Assembly: GCF_015999245.1 (NCBI RefSeq)
Contig: NZ_JAEAMR010000010.1
Location: 776,087-840,086, forward strand
Direction: 5' to 3'
DNA from: Streptomyces sp. AV19
Lineage (GTDB): Bacteria > Actinomycetota > Actinomycetes > Streptomycetales > Streptomycetaceae
DNA: 64,000 nt
This document shows, piece after piece, positions 1-8,738 of this stretch. The translations under genes and the position numbers were made by a program. Each line of letters opens with the position of its first letter. Position 1 is the stretch's first letter. The notes under the pieces are model-generated. The model was not told the origin of the DNA. It did no database searches and saw nothing but the letters and a program-made list of their open reading frames with translations.

Positions 1-1
1 C

Positions 2-1327
2 GGCCTGATGACCCTGTTCGTGGGGATGGCCATGGCTGAGGTCTGCTCCACCTATCCGACCAGCGGCGGGCTGTACTTCTGGGCGCACCGCATGGCGCCG
101 GAGCGCAGCCGGGCGGCGTGGGCCTGGTTCACCGGCTGGTTCAACGTCCTCGGGCAGATCGGGGTGACCGCCGGGGTGGACTTCGGCGCGGCCTCGTTCC
201 TCAACGCCTATCTGGACCTGCAGTTCGGCCTGGCGGCCACCCCCGGCCACACCATCGCCCTGTTCGGCGCCATCCTCCTGCTGCACGCGGTGCTGAACAC
301 CTTCGGCGTGCGGATCGTGGCCGTGCTCAACGGCGTCAGCGTGTGGTGGCACGTCGTCGGCGTGCTCGTCATCGCCGTCGCGCTGGCCGTCGTCCCCGAC
401 CGGCACCAGTCGGCGTCGTTCGTCTTCGGGCGGTTCGTCAACGAGACGGGCTGGGACTCGGGGGCGTACGTGGGGCTGCTCTCCCTGCTGATGGCCCAGT
501 ACACCTTCACCGGTTACGACGCCTCCGCGCACATGACCGAGGAGACCCGGGACGCCGCCGTCGCCGGGCCGCGCGGCATCGTCCGGTCCATCTGGACGTC
601 GTGGATCGCGGGGTTCGTGCTGCTGCTCGCGGTGACGTTCGCCATCGGCAGCTATCCGGCCGCGCTGGCCTCGCCCACCGGGGTGCCGCCGGCCCAGATC
701 CTGCTGGACGCGCTGGGGGCGGGGGCCGGCAAGGCGCTGCTGCTGGTGATCATCGGGGCGCAGCTGTTCTGCGGGATGGCGTCGGTCACCGCCAACTCCC
801 GGATGATCTACGCCTTCTCGCGCGACGGCGCGCTGCCGTTCTCGCGTGTCTGGCGCCGGCTCGACCCCGGCACCCGCACACCGGCCAACGCGGTGTGGCT
901 CGCGGCCGGGGGAGCGTTCGTGCTGGGCCTGCCGTACCTGATCAACACCACCGCGTACGCGGCCGTCACCAGCATCGCCACCATCGGACTGTCCATCGCG
1001 TATGTGATCCCCACCTTCCTGCGGCTGCGGCTGGGCGGGCGGTTCGAGCGCGGGCCCTGGCACTTGGGCCGCTGGTCGCGGCCGGTGGGGTGCGTGGCGG
1101 TCGGCTGGGTGGCCGTCATCACCGTGCTGTTCATGCTGCCGCAGGTGCGCCCCGTCACCCTGGAGACCTTCAACTACGCGCCCGTGGCGGTGGCCGTGGT
1201 GCTCGGCTCGGCGGGGCTGTGGTGGCTGGTCTCGGCCCGGCGGTGGTTCCTCGACCCCGGTCATCCGCGGAACGCGGCCGTGGACGCCGGGGCGGTGGAC
1301 GTAATGTCCTCCGGGGAGACGCCGTAA
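2..1327 (+). CDS. APC-family amino acid permease, 5' end outside window
   Basis: This is the C-terminal part of a cytoplasmic-membrane amino acid/polyamine transporter of the APC superfamily. The visible 440 or so residues form a series of hydrophobic helices. They include the conserved stretch reading YPTSGGLYFWAH near the start and a TANSRMIYAFSRDGALP segment in the middle, both typical of GABA/amino-acid permeases. The family usually has about 500 residues and 12 helices, so the first one or two helices lie before base 1. The reading frame is open to the window edge, and the ATG at position 8 is internal. The substrate cannot be read from the sequence. Confidence 0.85.
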   Translation, partial: GLMTLFVGMAMAEVCSTYPTSGGLYFWAHRMAPERSRAAWAWFTGWFNVLGQIGVTAGVDFGAASFLNAYLDLQFGLAATPGHTIALFGAILLLHAVLNTFGVRIVAVLNGVSVWWHVVGVLVIAVALAVVPDRHQSASFVFGRFVNETGWDSGAYVGLLSLLMAQYTFTGYDASAHMTEETRDAAVAGPRGIVRSIWTSWIAGFVLLLAVTFAIGSYPAALASPTGVPPAQILLDALGAGAGKALLLVIIGAQLFCGMASVTANSRMIYAFSRDGALPFSRVWRRLDPGTRTPANAVWLAAGGAFVLGLPYLINTTAYAAVTSIATIGLSIAYVIPTFLRLRLGGRFERGPWHLGRWSRPVGCVAVGWVAVITVLFMLPQVRPVTLETFNYAPVAVAVVLGSAGLWWLVSARRWFLDPGHPRNAAVDAGAVDVMSSGETP

Positions 1328-1790
1328 ACCTCACCCTCGCATCACAGGTAGCGACAGGGGCCGCATTCCCGGCGTCAGACGCCCGGGGCGGTCCCCGCCG
1401 CGCGTCCGCGCGCCCTCGTGAACCGGGACGCGCCCCTTGCGCAGGGGGCGGTGCTCCATGATCATTTGCTGTAGTCGGCAATGATGTGATCAATAATGCG
1501 AGACATGGTCCCGTTCCGTACGGGCCGGGCGGACGGAGGGGTGCGCGCCGACGCGGTGGCCGGCGCGCGAGCGCGAAGACGGAATCATCTGCTGCGGCAA
1601 ACAGAGACGCATCTCACGCGAACGAGTGGTTTTGAACGACGCCGAACCGCAGACCTGCTGGAGTCGAAGAGGGAATGGCGGTCACATGCGGACCGCCTAT
1701 TTCCGCTTGCTTCTACCATTCGAACGAACGATCAGTAGCCTCTGCTCAGACCCCTCTACACCCCCTGCGATGAGCTGGAGAGACAGAGTG
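1328..1790. other. Intergenic region after the permease
   Basis: This gap of about 460 bases holds a small GC hairpin at 1431-1450 (CGCCCC/GGGGCG, probable terminator of the permease). It also holds an AT-richer patch at 1460-1500 with ATCATT/AATGAT arms that could belong to the promoter of the next gene. I see no convincing gene: the short open frames here lack ribosome sites and normal codon use. Confidence 0.5.
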
Positions 1791-2633
1791 ATGGAGCGTC
1801 CCGGCTGGGCCCCCCAGGGCATCGACCTGTCCGTGCCGAGCGTGTCCCGCATCTACGACTACTACCTGGGCGGCTCGCACAACTTCGAGGTCGACCGCGA
1901 GGCCGGACGGCGCGTCATCCGGGCGTTCCCCGGCATTCCGAAGATCATGCAGGCCAACCGGGCGTTCATGCGCCGCGCCGTGCGGTACGCCGTCGGCCGG
2001 GGCGTGACGCAGTTCCTCGACATCGGCTCGGGCATCCCCACCTTCGGCAGCGTCCACGAGGTCGCCCAGGAGGCCGACCCCGCGAGCCGGGTGGTCTACG
2101 TCGACCACGACCCGGTCGCGGTCGCCCACAGCCGGGCGGTCCTGGCGGACAACGAACGGGCCGGCGTCCTCTCCGCGGACCTGCGCAAACCGGCCGAGAT
2201 CCTGCGCAGCGGCGAGGTCTGCGGCCTCCTCGACCTGGACCGGCCCGTCGCCCTGCTCCTCGTCGCCGTCCTGCACTTCGTGGCGGACGAGGACGATCCC
2301 CGGGCGGTCGTGGCCGAGCTGCGCGACGCCCTCGCCCCCGGCAGCCTCCTCGTCCTCACCCACGCATCGACCGACGCCGGGCGGGCGAAACCCGGGGAAG
2401 GGGAGAAGGTGAAGAAGGTGCAGCACGTCTACCGCACCATCGGATCGCCGCTGTGCACCCGCGACCACCGCGAAGTGACGCGGTTCTTCGAGGGCTTCGC
2501 CATGGTCGAGCCGGGCCTGGTGCCCATGCCGCTGTGGCGGCCCGACCCGGGCGACGTTCCCGTGGACGGACCGGCCGCCCCCGTCCCGGTGGCGGGGTTC
2601 GCCGGGGTGGCCGGCGTGGGGCGCAAGCCGTGA
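1791..2633 (+). CDS. SAM-dependent methyltransferase (DUF574 / Methyltransf_19)
   Basis: The protein is about 280 residues and belongs to the actinobacterial S-adenosyl methyltransferase family formerly called DUF574. Family marks are the N-terminal SVSRIYDYYLGGSHNFEVDR and the SAM-binding FLDIGSGIPT, followed by VVYVDHDPVAV. The substrate of this large family is unknown. The ATG at 1791 was chosen because GGAGAG lies eight bases upstream; an in-frame ATG at 1770 would add seven residues. Its stop overlaps the GTG of the next gene (GTGA), so the two are probably translationally coupled, an unexplained pairing of a methyltransferase with a cyclic-di-GMP enzyme. Confidence 0.88.
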   Translation: MERPGWAPQGIDLSVPSVSRIYDYYLGGSHNFEVDREAGRRVIRAFPGIPKIMQANRAFMRRAVRYAVGRGVTQFLDIGSGIPTFGSVHEVAQEADPASRVVYVDHDPVAVAHSRAVLADNERAGVLSADLRKPAEILRSGEVCGLLDLDRPVALLLVAVLHFVADEDDPRAVVAELRDALAPGSLLVLTHASTDAGRAKPGEGEKVKKVQHVYRTIGSPLCTRDHREVTRFFEGFAMVEPGLVPMPLWRPDPGDVPVDGPAAPVPVAGFAGVAGVGRKP

Positions 2634-4852
2634 CGGGCGCGCGGCACGGCCGCACCCTGCGGGGCAGGGCGGAGCCGCTCCCGTTCGCCGTCCCGCCCGC
2701 CGACGACAGCGCGGTGCAGGAGGAGCGGCTGCGGCGGTTCGCGGCGCTGTGGAGCCGGGCGGTCCACCCCGCGACCTCGGCGCCGCTGAGCCGCACCGAG
2801 TTCGAGCAGTACCTGCTCCCGCTGGCCGGCCGGCTGCGCGACGCGCTGCACGCCCAGCCCTTCGACCCGGCGCCCGGCGCCGAGGTCGGCGCCGAGCTGG
2901 TGCGCGGCCACTGCACCGACCCCGAGGCCCTGCCGCTGATCCTCGGCGCCGTCGACGCCTACCTGGTGCTCTACTGCCCGCCGGACGGCGGGGCGCCCGC
3001 CGACGAGTACCGCGCCCGCTGCACCCGGCTCCAGCACTCCCTGGCCGCCGGCTTCGCCCGTGAGCTGCGCGAACGCACCCTCGCCGAGCAGGAGGCGATC
3101 TCCCGCGCCGCGCTGACCGCCCAGGCGGAGACCGAACAGGCCCTGCACACCAGCGAGGAGCGGTTCCGCGCCGTCTTCGAGGGCGCGGCCATCGGCGTGG
3201 GCATCGCGGACGTCGAGGGCAACATCACGGACGTCAATGACGCCCTCGTCCGGATGTTCGGCTCCCTGGACTCCCCGGTGGCCGGGCGCAACGTCGGCGA
3301 GCTGGTCCACCCCGACGACGCGCCCGAGGTCTGGGGCCTGTACGCCGAGCTGGTCCGCGGCGACCGCGACCACTACCGCGTCGAGAAGCCCTACTACCGC
3401 GGCGACGGCAGCGTGCTGTGGACCGACCTCACCGTCTCCCTGCTGCGCGACGCCGCCGGCCGCCCCCAGTACCAGCTGGCGATGATGGAGGACATCACCG
3501 AGCGCCGCCTGCTGCACGAGCGGCTGCGCCACCAGGCCACCCACGACGACCTCACCGGCCTGCCCAACCGCACCCTCTTCTTCGAGCGCCTCGGCAGCAC
3601 CCTCGAACCCGGCAGCCCCCACGGCCACTTCGGCCTCTGCTACCTCGACCTCGACGGCTTCAAGGCCGTCAACGACAGCCTCGGCCACGCCGTCGGCGAC
3701 CAGCTCCTCGTCGCCGTCGCCGAACGGCTGCGCCGCTGCGCCACCGCCCCGCACGAGCTCGTGGCGCGCCTGGGCGGCGACGAGTTCGTGGCGCTGACCA
3801 GCGGACCCGCCGCCCAGCGCGACGTCACCGCGCTCGCCCACCGGATGCTCACCGCCCTCACCGACCCCGTCCGCCTCGACGGGCGCGACCTGTCCGTGCG
3901 GGCCAGCATCGGCATCGTCGCCGGACGGGCCGGCGAGGCGGACGCCGCGGAGGTGCTGCGCAGCGCCGACATCACCATGTACCGGGCCAAGGCCGCGGGC
4001 GGCAACCGCTACGAGCTGGCCGACGCCGACTCCGACGCCCGCACCATCGCCCGCCACGACCTCACCAACTGCCTGCCCGGCGCCCTGGAGAACGGCGAGT
4101 TCTTCATCGAGTACCAGCCGCTGGTCCGCCTCTCCGACGGCACCGTGCGCGGCGCCGAGGCCCTCGTCCGCTGGCTGCACCCGGTCCACGGGGTGCTCGG
4201 CCCCGACCAGTTCATCCCGCTCGCCGAGAGCACGGGCCTGATCGTCCCCCTCGGCCGCTGGGTGCTGGAGGAGGCCGCCCGGCAGGCCCGCGCCTGGCGC
4301 AACGACGGCCGCTGCCGGGTGCCGCTGCGCGTCAACGTCAACCTCTCGCCCTCGCAGCTGCGGTACCCCGCGCTGGTCGCCGAGACCGTCGCCGTCCTCG
4401 ACAACGCCGGCCTCGACCCGTCCGCGCTCTGCCTGGAGGTCACCGAGAGCGCGCTCATCGGGGCCGACGAGGAGCAGCTCCGCCCCCTGCGCCAACTCGC
4501 CGACCTGGGCGTGGACATCGCCCTCGACGACTTCGGCACCGGCTACTCCAACCTCGCCTACCTGCGCCGGCTGCCCGTCAGCACGCTCAAGCTCGATCGT
4601 TCCTTCACCCGCGGCATGCAGTGCGTGCCCGCCGACCCCGTCGACGTCAAGATCGTCGAGGGCATCGTCTCCCTGGCCCACACCCTGGACCTGTCCGTGA
4701 CGGTGGAGGGCGTGGAGACCGGGACGCAGGCGGACCGGCTGCGGATACTGGGCTGCGAGACCGGACAGGGCTGGTACTACGCCCGCCCCGGCCCGCCCGA
4801 GCGGCTGCACGCGCTCTCGCTGGCCGACGCCGCGTCCTGCCCGCGGAACTGA
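2630..4852 (+). CDS. PAS-GGDEF-EAL cyclic-di-GMP turnover protein
   Basis: This 740-residue protein can make and degrade the second messenger cyclic di-GMP. The first ~170 residues form a domain I do not recognise, followed by a PAS sensor (about 176-290, starting EERFRAVFEG). The GGDEF domain has an intact GGDEF at 382-386, and the C-terminal EAL domain has an intact EAL at 510-512 plus DDFGTGYS near 630. Both catalytic signatures are preserved, so bifunctionality is possible. No membrane helices are evident. The layout resembles Streptomyces PAS-GGDEF-EAL proteins that influence development; that link is by analogy only. It starts with GTG overlapping the preceding stop. Confidence 0.9.
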   Translation: MTGARHGRTLRGRAEPLPFAVPPADDSAVQEERLRRFAALWSRAVHPATSAPLSRTEFEQYLLPLAGRLRDALHAQPFDPAPGAEVGAELVRGHCTDPEALPLILGAVDAYLVLYCPPDGGAPADEYRARCTRLQHSLAAGFARELRERTLAEQEAISRAALTAQAETEQALHTSEERFRAVFEGAAIGVGIADVEGNITDVNDALVRMFGSLDSPVAGRNVGELVHPDDAPEVWGLYAELVRGDRDHYRVEKPYYRGDGSVLWTDLTVSLLRDAAGRPQYQLAMMEDITERRLLHERLRHQATHDDLTGLPNRTLFFERLGSTLEPGSPHGHFGLCYLDLDGFKAVNDSLGHAVGDQLLVAVAERLRRCATAPHELVARLGGDEFVALTSGPAAQRDVTALAHRMLTALTDPVRLDGRDLSVRASIGIVAGRAGEADAAEVLRSADITMYRAKAAGGNRYELADADSDARTIARHDLTNCLPGALENGEFFIEYQPLVRLSDGTVRGAEALVRWLHPVHGVLGPDQFIPLAESTGLIVPLGRWVLEEAARQARAWRNDGRCRVPLRVNVNLSPSQLRYPALVAETVAVLDNAGLDPSALCLEVTESALIGADEEQLRPLRQLADLGVDIALDDFGTGYSNLAYLRRLPVSTLKLDRSFTRGMQCVPADPVDVKIVEGIVSLAHTLDLSVTVEGVETGTQADRLRILGCETGQGWYYARPGPPERLHALSLADAASCPRN

Positions 4853-4859
4853 CGCGCCG

Positions 4860-5291
4860 TCACGCACCGGCCCCGTCCGGCCGCACGCCCGCGACGACCG
4901 GCCGCGCCTCCTCCTCGGTCAGCAGCCGGGAGCGGATCAGGAAGCGCAGCCCCTCGGGCGCCTCCAGGGAGAAGCCGCCGCCACGGCCCGGCACCACATC
5001 CACCGTGAGGTGGGTGTGGCGCCAGTAGGCGAACTGGTCCGCCGACATCCAGAAGCCGACCGGATCGTCCAGGCCCTCCACGGCCAGCTCCGCCAGGAGT
5101 ACGTCCGAGCCGCCGGTGCGGAACTCGCCGCGCGGGAAGCACATCGGCGAACTGCCGTCGCAGCAGCCGCCGGACTGGTGGAACATCAGCGGCCCGTGCT
5201 CCTCGCCCAGCCGGCGGACCAGGCGGGCCGCCGCCGGGGTCAGCGCGACGCGGGACGGGGCGCCGCCGGGGCGCGCGTGCGCCGGATCCAT
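4860..5291 (-). CDS. DUF779 domain protein
   Basis: A 143-residue protein of the DUF779 family. The diagnostic Cys-rich segment reads FHQSGGCCDGSSPMCFP, and a conserved FWMSADQFAYWRHTHLTVDV follows. DUF779 genes usually sit directly beside NAD-dependent aldehyde dehydrogenase genes of the ExaC/AldB type and are presumed to serve that enzyme. Here the only such enzyme is about 36 kb away (41687-43210). The ATG at 5291 has a near-perfect CAGGAGGCACCC upstream; a further ATG eleven codons upstream is less likely. The biochemical role is unknown. Confidence 0.85.
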   Translation of the reverse strand: MDPAHARPGGAPSRVALTPAAARLVRRLGEEHGPLMFHQSGGCCDGSSPMCFPRGEFRTGGSDVLLAELAVEGLDDPVGFWMSADQFAYWRHTHLTVDVVPGRGGGFSLEAPEGLRFLIRSRLLTEEEARPVVAGVRPDGAGA

Positions 5292-5612
5292 GGGTGCCTC
5301 CTGTCTCCGGGTCCGCCGGGTCATGGGTCCCCTCCAGGCTGCCCGGACCGCGGGCCGGGCACCAGAGGGTCACCGGACGTCCAGCGGCGGGAACCGGACG
5401 CGGCGCGCCACGCGTCGTTCCCCGCGACCCATGCAGCACAGCCGCCGCTCTCCGCGCAAGGACGCCGAACGCGACGGGCTTCCACGGAATCCGGACACCT
5501 CCCCCACAACTCCGCCAAGAATCCGCAAGGTTCGCTCGAATGGTGTGGGCAGTTCACCCAATGTTTCCCTGGTGTCCGTGACAGCCGCGGACACCGAGGG
5601 AGGAATGACACC
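5292..5612. promoter_or_regulatory. Divergent promoter region, DUF779 / DUF4956
   Basis: About 320 bases separate two divergently transcribed genes, so promoters for both must lie here. The last 120 bases are noticeably richer in A and T than the rest. I could not pick convincing -35/-10 pairs or operators. Confidence 0.4.
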
Positions 5613-6251
5613 GTGGAATCCGTGCGACACCTCGCCGCCCACCTGGGGCTCGACCTGCTCGCGGTCGGTCTGCTGACCTTCGCGATCTACCACCCGCGCC
5701 ACCGCCGGCGCGACCTGGTACCGGCCTATCTCGCCCTGAACGTGGCGCTGTTCGCCGTCGTCGCGGCGCTCGCGGAGGTGGGGACGGGCGGAACGGCGCT
5801 CGGGTTCGGCCTCTTCGGCGTCCTGTCCATCATCCGGCTCCGCTCCGACGCCGTGCAGCACGAGGAAGTCGCCTACTACTTCAGCACCTTGGTCCTGGGC
5901 CTGCTGTGCGGACTGCCGGACCTGAACCTCTGGCTCGCCGCCGCGCTCAGCGCCGTCCTGCTGGCCGTGGTCTACGTCGCCGACCACCCCCGGCTCTACC
6001 CGCGCTCGCGCCGCACGCTCGTCACGCTGGACGCCGTCCACGCCGACCCCGCGGCACTCCGCGCCGACCTCGCCCGGCGCCTCGGCGAACCGCTCAACTG
6101 GACGGTCATGGAGATCGATTACGTCCGTGACCTGATGGTCGTCGACGTCCGCTACCGTGAGTTCCCGCCCGGCGCCCTCCCCGGGCAGCCGGCCCCCGTC
6201 ACCGACGCGCAGCGGCGCGGCACCGGCGCGCACACCTGGGAGACCGTATGA
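5613..6251 (+). CDS. DUF4956 membrane protein
   Basis: A 212-residue integral membrane protein of the DUF4956 family. The N-terminal half has three or four hydrophobic helices with the family hallmark FGVLSIIRLRSD, and the C-terminal part is soluble. DUF4956 genes are typically paired with VTC-domain genes, and that is the case here, with an ATGA overlap into the next gene. A role in a membrane polyphosphate-related system is inferred from the pairing. The GTG start is preceded by GAGGGAGGA. In-frame open sequence extends further upstream but lacks this ribosome site. Confidence 0.85.
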   Translation: MESVRHLAAHLGLDLLAVGLLTFAIYHPRHRRRDLVPAYLALNVALFAVVAALAEVGTGGTALGFGLFGVLSIIRLRSDAVQHEEVAYYFSTLVLGLLCGLPDLNLWLAAALSAVLLAVVYVADHPRLYPRSRRTLVTLDAVHADPAALRADLARRLGEPLNWTVMEIDYVRDLMVVDVRYREFPPGALPGQPAPVTDAQRRGTGAHTWETV

Positions 6252-7087
6252 GCACCGTCGTCCCCGCCGCCGCCCACCCCCTCGCCCGCACCGTCGGCGA
6301 CGCTCTCCCCATCACCCTCGACGAGGTCAACGAACGCGCCCAACTCCTCACCCGCTTCGACCGCAGCTACCTCGTCCCCGCCGCCGTCCTCACGGATCTC
6401 GTCGCCCGCCTCACCGACGGGCAAAGACCCGGCGGCCCCTTCCGCGCCCTGACCATCGACGGACGGCGCGCCTTCCACTACCACTCCGTCTACTACGACA
6501 CCCCGCAGCTGCGCTCGTTCCACGAGCACCGGCAGGGCAGACGGCTGCGCTTCAAGATACGCGAGCGCGTCTACCGGGACAGCGGCGAGCGGCAGTTCGA
6601 GATCAAGCTCAAGGGCCGGCGCGGCGACACCGTCAAGCACCGCCGTCCCCTGACCGGCACCGACACCCCGCTCGACCCGCCGTACCGCGCCTACCTCGCC
6701 GCCACCCTGCGCGAGCGCTACGGCATCGACGCGCCCCGCGAGCTGGCCCCCTCCCTGAGCACGGACTACCTCCGGGCGACGCTGGTGGCCGACGGCGAGC
6801 GCGTCACCTGCGACGCCGGGCTGCTCTGCACCGACCTGCACACCGGCGCCGCCGCGCGCTGTGCCACCGGGCTCGTCCTCGTCGAGACCAAGAGCGCGGG
6901 TCATCTCACCGACGCCGACCGGGTGTTGCACGACCACGGGATACGGCCCGCCGTCTTCACCAAGTACTGCGGCGCCTTCGCGGCCCTGCGCCCCGCCCTG
7001 CCCGGCAACCGCTGGCGGCGCGCGGCGGCCCGCGCCTTCACGGCGGACGCCCGTGGGGCGACCTTCACGGCGGATGCCCATGGGTGA
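6248..7087 (+). CDS. VTC-domain polyphosphate polymerase-like protein
   Basis: A 279-residue protein of the VTC-domain family, related to the catalytic core of eukaryotic vacuolar polyphosphate polymerase. Typical features are LLTRFDRSYLVP near residue 35, YYDTPQLRSFHEHRQGRRLR, the basic tunnel strand FEIKLKGRRGDTVKHR, LSTDYLRATLV, and LVETKSAG near the end. It begins with ATGA overlapping the DUF4956 stop, so the two are probably made together. The last ~17 residues derive from two copies of a 26-27 bp tandem repeat (7035-7113), and the stop codon lies between copies two and three. The enzymatic product has not been shown for this subgroup. Confidence 0.85.
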   Translation: MSTVVPAAAHPLARTVGDALPITLDEVNERAQLLTRFDRSYLVPAAVLTDLVARLTDGQRPGGPFRALTIDGRRAFHYHSVYYDTPQLRSFHEHRQGRRLRFKIRERVYRDSGERQFEIKLKGRRGDTVKHRRPLTGTDTPLDPPYRAYLAATLRERYGIDAPRELAPSLSTDYLRATLVADGERVTCDAGLLCTDLHTGAAARCATGLVLVETKSAGHLTDADRVLHDHGIRPAVFTKYCGAFAALRPALPGNRWRRAAARAFTADARGATFTADAHG

Positions 7088-7113
7088 CCTTCACGGCGGA
7101 CGCTCATGGGTGA
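7035..7113. repeat. Three 26-27 bp tandem repeats across the VTC-gene stop
   Basis: Units beginning CCTTCACGGCGGA start at 7035, 7062 and 7088. The first two encode the protein's C-terminus; the third lies after the stop, just ahead of the next gene's ribosome site. Confidence 0.85.
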
Positions 7114-7126
7114 TAGGAAGTCCCGC

Positions 7127-7975
7127 ATGACGGCAGAGCACCCGACCGCCGAGGAGATGCTGCGGGCCAACGAGCGCAACTGGGACGCCCGTACACCCGT
7201 GCACGTCGCCAGCGCCTTCTACGGACTGGACGGCTCCCGGTCCGCCGACGACTGGTTCGCCCCCTTCGAATGGGCGGACCTCGGGGACGTGACCGGCCGC
7301 GACGTGCTGCACCTCCAGTGCCATCTGGGCACCGAGACCCAGGCGTTCGACGCCCGCGGCGCCGCGCGCACCGTCGGGCTCGACTTCTCCGCGGCCGCCG
7401 TCGCGGAGGCCCGCCTCCTCGCCGCCGCGCGCGGACGCGACGTGGAGTACGTCCACGCCGACGTACACCGGGCCGTCGAGGCGCTCGGCGGGCGGCAGTT
7501 CGACGTCGTCTACACCGGCAAGGGGGCGCTGTGCTACCTGCCGGACCTCACGGCGTGGGCCGGGACCGTCGCCCGGCTGCTGCGGCCCGGCGGCACGCTC
7601 TACCTGGTCGAGTTCCATCCGCTGCTCAACGCGCTGGGACCGGTGCCCGAGCCCGGCGCGGACGAACTGCTGCTGCGCCACGACTACCTGGAGGGCCGGG
7701 GCCCGCTCCGCGGCGACAACCCCCGGACGTACACGGACGGTCCGCCGCTCGCCTCCGACACCGCCTGCTACGAGTGGCGGCACGGGCTCGGCGAGGTCGT
7801 CACCGCCGTCGTGGCGGCCGGCCTGACCGTGGAGCTGCTGCGGGAGACGGACCTGCTGCCGTGGCCCCGTCTGGAGCGGATGGTCCGGGACGGGGCGAGC
7901 GGCTGGTGGCGGCTGCCGGAGCCGGAGCCGAAGGTGCCGCACATGTTCGCGCTGCGGGCCCGGCGCCCGTCATGA
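7127..7975 (+). CDS. Class I SAM-dependent methyltransferase
   Basis: A 282-residue class I methyltransferase. Motif I reads VLHLQCHLGTET and is followed by TVGLDFSAAAVAEAR; a later LRPGGTLYLVEFHP corresponds to motif III. The family is often annotated only as methyltransferase domain protein and the substrate is unknown. The ATG at 7127 follows GGAAG with seven bases between; an earlier in-frame ATG at 7106 lies inside the tandem repeat. It lies 39 bases after the VTC gene and may share its transcript. Its last six bases overlap the convergent sortase gene. Confidence 0.82.
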   Translation: MTAEHPTAEEMLRANERNWDARTPVHVASAFYGLDGSRSADDWFAPFEWADLGDVTGRDVLHLQCHLGTETQAFDARGAARTVGLDFSAAAVAEARLLAAARGRDVEYVHADVHRAVEALGGRQFDVVYTGKGALCYLPDLTAWAGTVARLLRPGGTLYLVEFHPLLNALGPVPEPGADELLLRHDYLEGRGPLRGDNPRTYTDGPPLASDTACYEWRHGLGEVVTAVVAAGLTVELLRETDLLPWPRLERMVRDGASGWWRLPEPEPKVPHMFALRARRPS

Positions 7976-8719
7976 CCCGTCGGTTTCCTCGGCGTTGCCC
8001 TCGTCGTCCGCCTCCTGCGTCTGCGCCGGGAGCGGCGCGGGCGGCTTCGCGGGCGGCTGGGTCCGGCCGGCGCCCGTGAGGTAGGCGGACACCACCACGT
8101 TGGCGGTGTACTCGTGCCGCTGCCGGTCGTACTCGCCGCCGCAGGTGACCAGGCGCAGTTCGGCCCGCTTGGTGTCCTTGGGGCCGTACGCGCGGTCGGC
8201 GTCGAAGTGCTCCTTGGGGACGACGGCCACGTCGCTGACCGTGAACTCGGCCGTGGTGCCGTCCGCGCGGCTCACCGTGACCTTCATCCCGGTCCGCACG
8301 GAGCTGAGTTCGTAGAAGACGGCGCGCGAGGTCTTGGTGTCCACGTGTCCCACCAGGACGGCGGCCCCGGAAGTGCCGGGCTCGGGTCCGTCCTTGTACC
8401 AGGCGACCACCTGCGGCTTGTTGTCCGCGGGGGGCTCGACCCCGCCCCGGGGGTCGAGGCCGTGTCCCTCGATCGGGGCCCGCAGGCCCAGGGCCCTGAT
8501 GGCCAGGGCCTGGGGGCCCGCCCCCGGCAGCGGGGGGTGTGCCGGGGGCAGGCCGTGCGCGGGAGGGCGGCCGGAGGGCTTGACGTCACCGGTCAGCGGA
8601 GCCGTGGATATCGGCTCCTCGGCGATGCCGTGGCCCCATAGCCACAGGGCCAGCAGTAGTGCCAACCAGGCCGCCCCTGTCAGCAGGCGGCCGAAGCCAC
8701 CTGTGCGCTTCTCTGACAT
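7970..8719 (-). CDS. Class F sortase
   Basis: A 249-residue membrane-anchored transpeptidase of the class F sortase group. One N-terminal hydrophobic helix (about 12-30) is followed by a Pro-rich linker and the catalytic domain. The catalytic His lies in AVLVGHVDT, the Cys in LRLVTCGGE, and a candidate Arg in the RQRHEYTANVVV stretch just after. A Pro/Ala tail follows. The gene is 19 bases downstream of a secreted His/Asp-rich protein on the same strand, suggesting one operon and a possible enzyme-substrate relationship. Confidence 0.87.
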   Translation of the reverse strand: MSEKRTGGFGRLLTGAAWLALLLALWLWGHGIAEEPISTAPLTGDVKPSGRPPAHGLPPAHPPLPGAGPQALAIRALGLRAPIEGHGLDPRGGVEPPADNKPQVVAWYKDGPEPGTSGAAVLVGHVDTKTSRAVFYELSSVRTGMKVTVSRADGTTAEFTVSDVAVVPKEHFDADRAYGPKDTKRAELRLVTCGGEYDRQRHEYTANVVVSAYLTGAGRTQPPAKPPAPLPAQTQEADDEGNAEETDGS

Positions 8720-8738
8720 GATTCCGGATCTCTTCCCG

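Noticed and set aside
1496..1738. Short open frame between permease and methyltransferase
   Set aside because: No ribosome site, no recognisable family, and it runs into the upstream region of the methyltransferase.
2429..4867. Very long open frame opposite the GGDEF-EAL gene
   Set aside because: Antisense shadow created by GC-rich codons; composition (Val/Gly/Ala/Asp) is not protein-like and the plus strand has clear domains.
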